Shown piece after piece: positions 1 through 5,676 of a DNA stretch of 16,954 bases. The number at the start of each line of letters is the position of its first letter. Positions within the stretch are counted from its first letter, which is position 1. Source of the stretch: Pseudomonadota bacterium (lineage in GTDB: Bacteria; Pseudomonadota; Gammaproteobacteria; Xanthomonadales; Xanthomonadaceae); contig JAEZCF010000048.1 in NCBI GenBank assembly GCA_023430045.1, forward strand, positions 1 through 16,954. The letters run 5' to 3'. The translations under genes were made by a program, and so were the position numbers. The notes under the pieces are model-generated. The model saw only the letters and a program-made list of their open reading frames with translations, had not been told where the DNA came from and ran no database searches.

Positions 1-2292
1 GTGCTGAAGACCGCCATCTCCGACCTGGAGGTGGAGAGCGTCGAGGAAGACGGCTTCCTGTGGTCGATCCGCTACCCACTGGCCGACGGCGCGAGCTACG
101 AGCACGTCGAGCGCGATGCCGAGGGCAACGAGACCCTGCGCGAGACCCGTGACTACCTGGTCGTGGCCACCACCCGCCCGGAAACCCTGCTCGGCGATAC
201 CGCGGTGATGGTGCACCCGGAAGACGAACGTTATGTGCACCTGATCGGCCGCACGGTGACACTGCCGTTGACCGGCCGCAGCGTGCCGGTGATCGCCGAT
301 GACTACGTGGACCGGGCCTTCGGCACCGGCGTGGTCAAGGTCACCCCGGCGCACGACTTCAACGATTACCAGGTGGGCGTGCGCCACAGCCTGCCGATGA
401 TCAACCTGTTCACCCCGGTGGCGGCGATCAACGAGAACGCGCCGGAACGTTTCCAGGGACTGGACCGTTACGACGCGCGCAAGGCCGTGCTGGCCGAACT
501 GGAAGACCTGGGCGTACTGGTGGAAACCAGGGCACACACGCTGCAGGTACCCCGCGGCGACCGCACCGGGCAGGTGATCGAGCCCTATCTGACCGACCAG
601 TGGTTCGTGAAGATGGATGAAATGGCACGGCGTGGCCTGGAACTCGTCGAAGACGGTTCGATCTCCTTCGTGCCGCCGAACTGGATCAACACCTACCGCC
701 ACTGGATGACCAACATCCAGGATTGGTGCATCAGCCGCCAGTTGTGGTGGGGCCACCGCATCCCGGCGTGGTTCGATGCCGCGGCGGGCACCTGCTACGT
801 GGGCCGCAGCGAAGACGAGGTGCGCGAGAAGAACAATCTCGGCAGCGATGTCGTGCTGCGCCAGGAAAGCGACGTGCTGGAGACCTGGTTCTCCTCGCAG
901 TTGTGGCCGTTCTCCACCCTGGGCTGGCCGAACGAACAGGCGATGGCCGAACGCGGTTTCGACCGCTACCTGCCGTCGTCGGTGCTGGTCCCCGGCTTCG
1001 TCATCATCTTCTTCTGGGTGGCGCGCATGATCATGGCCACCGACAGTCTGACCGGAAAGATCCCGTTCAAGGACGTGTACTTCACCGGCCTGATCCGCGA
1101 TGGCCAGGGCCAGAAGATGTCCAAGTCCAAGGGCAACGTGCTGGACCCGCTGGACATCATCGACGGCATCAGCATCGATGATCTGGTGGCAAAGCGCACC
1201 GGCGGGCTGATGCAGCCGAAGACGGCGGAGAAGATCGAAAAGGCCACGCGCAGGGAGTTCCCGGACGGCATCGCCGCACATGGTGCCGATGCGCTGCGTT
1301 TCACCATCGCCGCACTGGCTACCCACGGCCGCGACATCAAGTTCGACATGAACCGCGCCGAGGGCTACAAGAATTTCTGCAACAAGCTGTGGAACGCCAG
1401 CCGCTTTGCGTTGATGAACACCGAGGGCGCTGCGTTTGAAGGCGCGCCCAGGCCGCGCACCGATGCCGAACGCTGGATCCTGTCGCGGCTTGCCGCTACC
1501 ACGGCCGAAGCGCAGGGCCACTTCGCCACCTACCGCTTCGACCTGCTGGCCCAGTGCCTGTACGAGTTCGTCTGGAACGCGTTCTGCGACTGGTTCCTGG
1601 AACTGAGCAAGCCGGCACTGAACGGTGCCGATGCCGCCGATGCCGACAGCACCCGCCACACGGTGCTGTACGTTCTGGAAGCGCTGCTGCGCCTGCTGCA
1701 CCCGTTGACCCCGTTCATCACCGAACAGCTGTGGCAGCAGGTGGCTCCGCGTCTGGGCATCTCCGGCGATTCGCTGTCGCTGCGCCCCTACCCGACGGCC
1801 GCCGAGTTTGAAGGCGATTTCGCCCAGGCCGAGGCCGATGTCGAGTGGTTGAAGGCCGTGATCAGTGCGGTGCGCCGCGTGCGCAGCGAACTGAATGTAG
1901 CGCCGTCGAAGCTGGTGCCGCTGCGCCTGCAGGCAGGCCTGGAGCAGGACCGCGTGCGCATCGGCCGCTTCAGTGCATCGCTGTCGTTCCTGCTGAAGCT
2001 GGACAGCATCCAGTGGCTGGGCGAGGGCGAGTCGGCACCGCCAGCCGCCGCGGCGATCGTCGGTGAGCTGAAGCTGCTGGTGCCGCTGGAAGGCCTGGTC
2101 GACCTTGATGCCGAACGCGCGCGCCTGGACAAGGAAATCAAGCGCGTGGAAGGCGAAAAGGAAAAGAGCGAGACCAAGCTGTCGAAGTTCACCGACAAGG
2201 TCCCGCCGGCGGTGGTGGAGCAGGAACGCGTGCGCCTGGTGGACTGGAATACCCAGCTCGCCGGCCTGCGCGAGCAGCGCGCGAAACTGTAA
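1..2292 (+). CDS. valS: Valine--tRNA ligase, 3' part (5' end outside window)
   Basis: Class I aminoacyl-tRNA synthetase that charges tRNA-Val in the cytoplasm. The reading frame is open from base 1 and the GTG there is internal, so the N-terminal part with the HIGH motif lies upstream; against the usual ~950 residues roughly 180 are missing. Visible in order: the CP1 editing domain (residues ~50-130, with ATTRPETLLGDTAV and a GTGVVKVTPAHD stretch), the catalytic-core segment WCISRQLWWGHRIP (~242-255), the KMSKS signature at residues 372-376, the helical anticodon-binding domain (~450-640), and a C-terminal coiled coil rich in Glu, Lys and Arg (~695-763) typical of ValRS, which contacts the tRNA. 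The stop TAA is followed 27 bp later by an inverted SMAG pair that may shape the mRNA 3' end. Identification is firm. Confidence 0.97.
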   Translation: MLKTAISDLEVESVEEDGFLWSIRYPLADGASYEHVERDAEGNETLRETRDYLVVATTRPETLLGDTAVMVHPEDERYVHLIGRTVTLPLTGRSVPVIADDYVDRAFGTGVVKVTPAHDFNDYQVGVRHSLPMINLFTPVAAINENAPERFQGLDRYDARKAVLAELEDLGVLVETRAHTLQVPRGDRTGQVIEPYLTDQWFVKMDEMARRGLELVEDGSISFVPPNWINTYRHWMTNIQDWCISRQLWWGHRIPAWFDAAAGTCYVGRSEDEVREKNNLGSDVVLRQESDVLETWFSSQLWPFSTLGWPNEQAMAERGFDRYLPSSVLVPGFVIIFFWVARMIMATDSLTGKIPFKDVYFTGLIRDGQGQKMSKSKGNVLDPLDIIDGISIDDLVAKRTGGLMQPKTAEKIEKATRREFPDGIAAHGADALRFTIAALATHGRDIKFDMNRAEGYKNFCNKLWNASRFALMNTEGAAFEGAPRPRTDAERWILSRLAATTAEAQGHFATYRFDLLAQCLYEFVWNAFCDWFLELSKPALNGADAADADSTRHTVLYVLEALLRLLHPLTPFITEQLWQQVAPRLGISGDSLSLRPYPTAAEFEGDFAQAEADVEWLKAVISAVRRVRSELNVAPSKLVPLRLQAGLEQDRVRIGRFSASLSFLLKLDSIQWLGEGESAPPAAAAIVGELKLLVPLEGLVDLDAERARLDKEIKRVEGEKEKSETKLSKFTDKVPPAVVEQERVRLVDWNTQLAGLREQRAKL

Positions 2293-2319
2293 CCGCCCCT
2301 TCGTCCATGCCGGTTTCCG

Positions 2320-2342
2320 GTAGAGCCGACCCAGGGTCGGCT
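2320..2342 (+). repeat. SMAG-type REP element, plus orientation, left half of an inverted pair
   Basis: A GTAG head is followed by a perfect palindrome with 9-bp arms (AGCCGACCC / GGGTCGGCT) around a single A. This is the form of the GTAG-headed REP repeats called SMAG in Stenotrophomonas maltophilia. Together with the minus-strand copy at 2390-2414 it can fold into one long hairpin just after valS. Such elements are thought to be mobilised by RAYT transposases; none is encoded here. Confidence 0.85.
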
Positions 2343-2389
2343 GGCCGGATCCCGCGCATCGCATCCACGTCGGGGGAGCGGGACTCAAC

Positions 2390-2414
2390 GTAGCCGGCCC
2401 TGGGTCGGCTCTAC
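2390..2414 (-). repeat. SMAG-type REP element, minus orientation, right half of an inverted pair
   Basis: Read on the minus strand from 2414, this copy has the GTAG head and matches the 2320-2342 element over 23 bp with one difference (GGGCCGGCT instead of GGGTCGGCT). The two copies lie head-out, about 47 bp apart, so the transcript can form either two small hairpins or one long stem. The element ends 20 bp before the EamA start codon, so it also sits in that gene's 5' leader. Confidence 0.85.
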
Positions 2415-2434
2415 CAGGGAACCTGGACGACCTG

Positions 2435-3259
2435 ATGCCACTTTCCCTCTTCCTGCTGGTACTGTGCGCGGCGGCGTTGCACGCCTGCTGGAATGCGATC
2501 GTAAAACGCGGCCCGGACAAATTCCTCGGCACGGTGCTGGTCACCAGCAGTGCCGCCGTGCTGTCTGCCGCCGCGCTGCCTTTGCTGCCGATGCCCGCCA
2601 CGCACAGCTGGCCCTGGCTTGCCCTTTCGGTGCTGCTGCAGGCCGGCTATTACGTGCTGGTTGCGCGCTGCTACCAGCACGCGGACATGAGCCTGGCCTA
2701 CCCGATCATGCGCGGCTGCGCGCCGATCCTTGTCGCTGTCGCGGGCATTGCGCTCGGTGAGCAGCTGCCTGCTGCCGCGTGGGCCGGCATCGTGCTGGTG
2801 AGCGGCGGCATTCTGTGCATGGCCCTGGGTGCGCGCGGCGGCCGGGTCGGGCTGCCGCTGCTGACGGCAGGGGTGATCGCCACCTATACCCTGGTCGATG
2901 CCCACGGCGCGCGGCAGTCTGGCAATGCGCTCAGCTACACGTTGTGGTTGTTCATGCTTTCAGGCCTGCCGTTGTCTGTCTGGGCGCTGCTGCGCCGTCG
3001 CGCCGCACTGATCGATCATGCGCGCCGCTACTGGCCGCAGGGGATCGCAGGCGGCATTGGCACCACGGCTTCCTATGCGATGGCGCTGTGGGCGATGACG
3101 CGCGCGCCGGTGGCGATGGTATCGGCACTGCGCGAAACCTCGATTCTGTTCGCGCTGTTGATTTCGGTGGTGCTGCTGGGTGAGCGCGTGCCGCGCATCC
3201 GCTGGTTCGCCGCAGCGTTGATTGTCGCCGGTGCGGCGACGTTGCGCATTCCAGGGTAG
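2435..3259 (+). CDS. DMT-superfamily EamA-type inner-membrane permease
   Basis: A 274-residue, very hydrophobic protein with about ten predicted membrane helices, the size and pattern of two-repeat EamA/DMT transporters. Each half ends in the typical EamA signature: residues ~85-132 (AYPIMRGCAPILVAVAGIAL, then GEQL) and residues ~226-272 (SALRETSILFALLISVVLLG, then ER). The family exports or imports small metabolites; the substrate cannot be told from sequence. The ATG at 2435 begins directly with the first helix and lacks a strong Shine-Dalgarno. The gene is flanked by SMAG elements on both sides, and its TAG stop is the TAG of the downstream element's GTAG head. It converges with rimI. Family assignment is secure; function is open. 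Confidence 0.88.
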   Translation: MPLSLFLLVLCAAALHACWNAIVKRGPDKFLGTVLVTSSAAVLSAAALPLLPMPATHSWPWLALSVLLQAGYYVLVARCYQHADMSLAYPIMRGCAPILVAVAGIALGEQLPAAAWAGIVLVSGGILCMALGARGGRVGLPLLTAGVIATYTLVDAHGARQSGNALSYTLWLFMLSGLPLSVWALLRRRAALIDHARRYWPQGIAGGIGTTASYAMALWAMTRAPVAMVSALRETSILFALLISVVLLGERVPRIRWFAAALIVAGAATLRIPG

Positions 3260-3274
3260 AGCCGATCCGGGTTC
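3256..3274 (+). repeat. Decayed SMAG element overlapping the EamA stop codon
   Basis: The GTAG head (3256-3259) and the first six palindrome bases (AGCCGA) are intact, while the second arm has diverged. TAG at 3257-3259 is the in-frame stop of the permease gene. The first ten bases (GTAGAGCCGA) are perfectly complementary to 3307-3316 in the opposite copy, so a large stem across the eamA-rimI gap is still possible. Confidence 0.7.
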
Positions 3275-3293
3275 TGCCCGCCTTCGCGTCTTC

Positions 3294-3316
3294 AGCCGAC
3301 CATGGGTCGGCTCTAC
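3294..3316 (-). repeat. SMAG-type REP element between convergent eamA-like gene and rimI
   Basis: Read on the minus strand from 3316: GTAG head and a palindrome with 8-bp arms (AGCCGACC / GGTCGGCT) around a short loop. It pairs with the decayed copy at 3256 and lies 16 bp past the rimI stop, between two convergent genes, where it could limit read-through or protect mRNA 3' ends. Confidence 0.85.
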
Positions 3317-3332
3317 CGGTTCACCCCGACGC

Positions 3333-3830
3333 TCACAGCGGCGGCATCGTCTCGATGTCATCGGCCACCAGTTCCATGGCCATCACCAGGGCGTCCTCGC
3401 GCCCTTCCGCCGCCGGGTAATAACGCGGGCGGCGGCCGATCTCGTTGAATCCCTCGCTGTGATACAGCGCCAGCGCCGGAGCGTTGGAGGGGCGAACCTC
3501 GAGGAATACCCGCTGTGCTCTGCGATCACGCGCGAGCGCCACGATGGCACGCAGCAGCCGACGTCCAAGCCCGCGTGTCTGGCTGAGCGGGTCCACGCAG
3601 ATGTTCAGCAGGTGGGCCTCGTCGGCGGCAATGCTCAACAGCGCATAGCCGGACAGCAGCCCGTTTTCTTCCAGTGCCAGGCCCGGATAACCGGCACGCA
3701 GGCAGTCCAGGAAAATGCCGCGCGTCCACGGATACGGATAGCCGCGCACTTCGATGGCCATCACCGCGTTGAGGTCGCTTTCGTGCAGCGCGCGCAGGTG
3801 GGCGGTGCCGGGACGCGCGACGGCACTCAC
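3333..3830 (-). CDS. rimI: Ribosomal protein bS18 alanine N-acetyltransferase RimI
   Basis: GNAT-family enzyme that acetylates the N-terminal alanine of ribosomal protein S18. The 165-residue product is close to the family length (E. coli ~148). Seen in the sequence: the acetyl-CoA loop RGLGRRLL at residues 86-93 (R/Q-x-x-G-x-G/A type), the V-D-P strand before it (79-81), then E111 and Y123 with the same 12-residue spacing as the catalytic Glu/Tyr pair described for RimI. The start is GTG at 3830, overlapping the stop of the upstream psi-like gene as GTGA, with a good Shine-Dalgarno (GGAAGGGG) just before it. It is the last gene of the pssA-holD-rimI operon. The pairing with holD matches E. 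coli gene order and supports the call. Confidence 0.88.
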   Translation of the reverse strand: MSAVARPGTAHLRALHESDLNAVMAIEVRGYPYPWTRGIFLDCLRAGYPGLALEENGLLSGYALLSIAADEAHLLNICVDPLSQTRGLGRRLLRAIVALARDRRAQRVFLEVRPSNAPALALYHSEGFNEIGRRPRYYPAAEGREDALVMAMELVADDIETMPPL

Positions 3831-4357
3831 GATGTCCCCTTCCTGCGCAGCGTGCGCAGCTGCGGCCAGAGCGCCCGTTTGGCGGCGGGATTGCCGCGCA
3901 GCACATCCAGGGGCCAGGTCTCCATCAGCGCCTGGGTCGCCGGGTCGCTGGGATTGCGGCCGGATGCACGCAGCAGGGCGATCTGCAGGCGGTCCGGCAG
4001 GCGCACGGCGGGTTGCCGGGCGGTGCCGGCCCGCGGCGCACGCGCAGGCGTATCCGCAGCCTGCGCTCCGGTCTCCGGCTTACGTTGCGGGGATGCAGGT
4101 TCACTGGCGGGTGCATGGACGGAGACTTCACGTGCGGAAGAGGGCGCCGTTTCCAGCCCTGCATCACTCCGCCGGGCCGGTACCGCGCTGAGCTGCACGG
4201 CGGACGAATCCACGGTTCCGGCTGGGGATGCAGCCGACCATGGCTCGGCTCCAACGGGCGCGGCGGTCTCCAGCGCGCCGTCCTGGAAAACGACGTGGCC
4301 CATGGCCTGCAGCCAGGCCTGCTGGGCCGACGTCCAGGGCAGGGGCTCGCCGTTCAC
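3827..4357 (-). CDS. holD: Divergent DNA polymerase III psi subunit (HolD-like)
   Basis: A 176-residue protein starting at GTG 4357, overlapping the pssA stop as GTGA and ending in a GTGA overlap with rimI. The C-terminal ~60 residues are folded-looking (RLPDRLQIALLRASGR, then LDVLRGNPAAKRALWPQL at 150-167). The segment L-R-x-N-P-x-A-[KR]-x-A-L-W-x-Q closely resembles the C-terminus of E. coli psi as I remember it (LRANPTARAALWQQ), and in E. coli holD also lies directly upstream of and overlaps rimI. The N-terminus (residues 9-29) has a weak psi-like LQ-x-[LM]-G pattern. Residues ~31-115 are a Pro/Ala/Ser-rich, probably disordered linker, longer than in E. coli psi (~137 residues total). By analogy it would join the clamp loader and bind chi and SSB. 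Function rests on one motif plus synteny, so it is probable, not proven. A larger ORF reading in from 5176 is not the gene. Confidence 0.6.
   Translation of the reverse strand: MNGEPLPWTSAQQAWLQAMGHVVFQDGALETAAPVGAEPWSAASPAGTVDSSAVQLSAVPARRSDAGLETAPSSAREVSVHAPASEPASPQRKPETGAQAADTPARAPRAGTARQPAVRLPDRLQIALLRASGRNPSDPATQALMETWPLDVLRGNPAAKRALWPQLRTLRRKGTS
4232..4255 (-). repeat. SMAG remnant embedded in frame in the holD-like coding sequence
   Basis: Read on the minus strand from 4255, the last 19 bases match the SMAG core of 3294-3316 except for one C-to-G change, and the head is GTTGG instead of GTAG. At 24 bp, one longer than the intergenic copies, it spans exactly eight codons (residues 35-42, V-G-A-E-P-W-S-A) in the disordered linker. 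It is the only such match I found inside a coding region here. Confidence 0.6.
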
Positions 4358-5130
4358 GTTGCGTCCGGACGCTTGCGCTGGCGCTGCAGGGCCCACATGA
4401 GCGGACCGGACAGCGCATAGATGATTCCCACGGCGAACAGCACGCGGGGCAGGTCGATCACCGCGATGGCGATGGCGATGGGAACCAGCGCCAGCACCAG
4501 GAAGGGGACCCGGTCGGCGCGCGGGCCCTTGGCATTGCCGCCCTTGAAGCTCCAGAAACGGATGCGGCTGACCATCAGCAGGGCAGCCGCCAGGGTGACA
4601 CCCAGCGCGACGTAACGCAGCTGCTCGCCACTCCAGCCCAGCGTGCCGTCGGCGAAGGCCCACACGAAGGACATCATCAGACCGGCCGCCGCCGGACTGG
4701 CCAGGCCGACGAACCAGCGCTTGTCGACCACAGTCACCTGGGTATTGAAACGCGCCAGGCGCAGCGCCGCGCAGGCGGCATACAGGAATGCCACCGCCCA
4801 GCCTACGCGGCCAGGCAGCGCACCATCGAACTTCAGCGAGGACAGCGCCCAGTGATACATCACCAGAGCCGGTGCCATGCCGAAACTGACCAGATCGGCC
4901 AGTGAATCGTACTGCACGCCGAACTCGCTGCTGGTGCCGGTCAGGCGTGCCACGCGGCCATCCAGGCCATCCATGACCGCCGCCACGAACACGGCGATGC
5001 TGGCGTAGACGAAGTCGCCATTGGCCGCCGCGATGATGGCGTAGAAGCCGGCAAACAGGCCCGCAGTGGTGAACAGGTTGGGAAGCAGGTAAATGGTGCG
5101 CGAGCGCGGCGGCGGTATGATCGGATCCAT
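4354..5130 (-). CDS. pssA: CDP-diacylglycerol--serine O-phosphatidyltransferase
   Basis: Integral membrane enzyme that makes phosphatidylserine from CDP-diacylglycerol and L-serine, the first committed step to phosphatidylethanolamine. The 258-residue protein has the CDP-alcohol phosphatidyltransferase signature D-G-x2-A-R-x8-G-x3-D-x3-D complete at residues 57-79 (D57, G58, A61, R62, G71, D75, D79), inside a stretch of several hydrophobic helices. This is the multi-span type (as in Bacillus), not the peripheral E. coli PssA. The ATG at 5130 gives a short hydrophilic N-terminus before the first helix (~15-36). The C-terminus is basic (QRQRKRPDAT). The stop overlaps the next start as GTGA, so it leads a three-gene operon with holD-like and rimI. 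An alternative is a related CDP-alcohol transferase, but length and N-terminal LPNLFT segment favour PssA. Confidence 0.9.
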   Translation of the reverse strand: MDPIIPPPRSRTIYLLPNLFTTAGLFAGFYAIIAAANGDFVYASIAVFVAAVMDGLDGRVARLTGTSSEFGVQYDSLADLVSFGMAPALVMYHWALSSLKFDGALPGRVGWAVAFLYAACAALRLARFNTQVTVVDKRWFVGLASPAAAGLMMSFVWAFADGTLGWSGEQLRYVALGVTLAAALLMVSRIRFWSFKGGNAKGPRADRVPFLVLALVPIAIAIAVIDLPRVLFAVGIIYALSGPLMWALQRQRKRPDAT

Positions 5131-5139
5131 GCCCGGAGT

Positions 5140-5168
5140 TTAATCGACTTGCCAGCCGGCGGCGGCAA
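5140..5168 (-). promoter_or_regulatory. Candidate sigma70-type promoter for pssA operon
   Basis: On the minus strand TTGCCG (5168-5163) and GATTAA (5145-5140) are separated by 17 bp. Transcription would start only a few bases before the pssA ATG, implying a very short or leaderless mRNA. This is pattern matching only. Confidence 0.3.
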
Positions 5169-5210
5169 TGCTGCAATCACGCTTTCCCGACTGTTCGGCC
5201 TGGAGTCGCC

Positions 5211-5585
5211 ATGCGTGCCCTGCTCTGCCTGAGCTGCCTGTTGCTGGCCGTCGCCCCTGCCTGGGCCGGCCAGGTCTACAAATGGAAGGACGCCAACGGC
5301 GTAACCCAGTATTCGGAAACACCGCCACCGGGAAAGACCGCCGAAACCCGCCAGCTCACCCGCGACCCGGCTGCCCGCGCAACGTCGGCGGCTGAGGAAA
5401 CACCGGTGCCGGCGCAGTGCACCACCGCGCGCGACAATCTGGCGCTGCTCAACGGCGGCGGACAGGTGATGCAGGACACCGACGGCGACGGCAAGGCCGA
5501 CAGCCCGCTCAGCGAGGAACAGCGCAGCAGCCAGCGGGCGCTGGCCGATGCGGCCATCAAGGCATATTGCCCCGCCGCGTCCTGA
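5211..5585 (+). CDS. Secreted DUF4124-domain protein
   Basis: A 124-residue protein with a clear Sec signal peptide: basic start MR, hydrophobic core ~3-16 and an AWA-G cleavage site after residue 19. The mature N-terminus QVYKWKDANGVTQYSETPP is the hallmark of DUF4124, a small beta-rich domain common in periplasmic proteins of gammaproteobacteria, with no established function. Residues 89-97 read D-T-D-G-D-G-K-A-D, the spacing of a Ca2+-binding DxDxDG loop. Two cysteines in the mature part (C70 and C120) could form a disulfide; C6 and C9 lie in the signal peptide. GGAG at 5201-5204 (in CTGGAGTCGCC) is a suitable Shine-Dalgarno for the ATG at 5211. It is divergent from pssA and upstream of proS, with no obvious functional tie to either. 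Confidence 0.82.
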   Translation: MRALLCLSCLLLAVAPAWAGQVYKWKDANGVTQYSETPPPGKTAETRQLTRDPAARATSAAEETPVPAQCTTARDNLALLNGGGQVMQDTDGDGKADSPLSEEQRSSQRALADAAIKAYCPAAS

Positions 5586-5645
5586 CCGGTCCTGTCACGC
5601 GGATCGGTCGGCCAGCCGCCCACGACAGCCGCCGGGCTGGCAGAA

Positions 5646-5663
5646 TAACGGCTTCTGCCGTTA
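5646..5663 (+). promoter_or_regulatory. Perfect hairpin in the proS leader
   Basis: TAACGGC-TTCT-GCCGTTA forms a 7-bp perfect stem with a 4-nt loop, ending 13 bases before the preferred proS ATG at 5677 and 4 bases before the alternative ATG at 5668. It has no T-run after it, so it is not a usual terminator. It may affect ribosome access; no evidence shows that it does. Confidence 0.4.
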
Positions 5664-5676
5664 GACGATGCCGACG

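Noticed and set aside
3222..4400. 392-codon open frame on the plus strand across rimI and the psi-like gene
   Set aside because: Antisense to rimI and the overlapped operon genes; starts inside the permease gene and lacks recognisable domains.
4358..5176. N-terminal extension of the psi-like gene to 5176 (449 residues)
   Set aside because: The extension runs out of frame through pssA, which has a complete catalytic signature; the GTGA overlap at 4357-4354 marks the real start.
5611..5641. GCCAGCC / GGCTGGC inverted repeat after the DUF4124 gene as a terminator
   Set aside because: The loop is 17 nt and there is no T-run; in this GC-rich spacer a 7-bp GC match is weak evidence.
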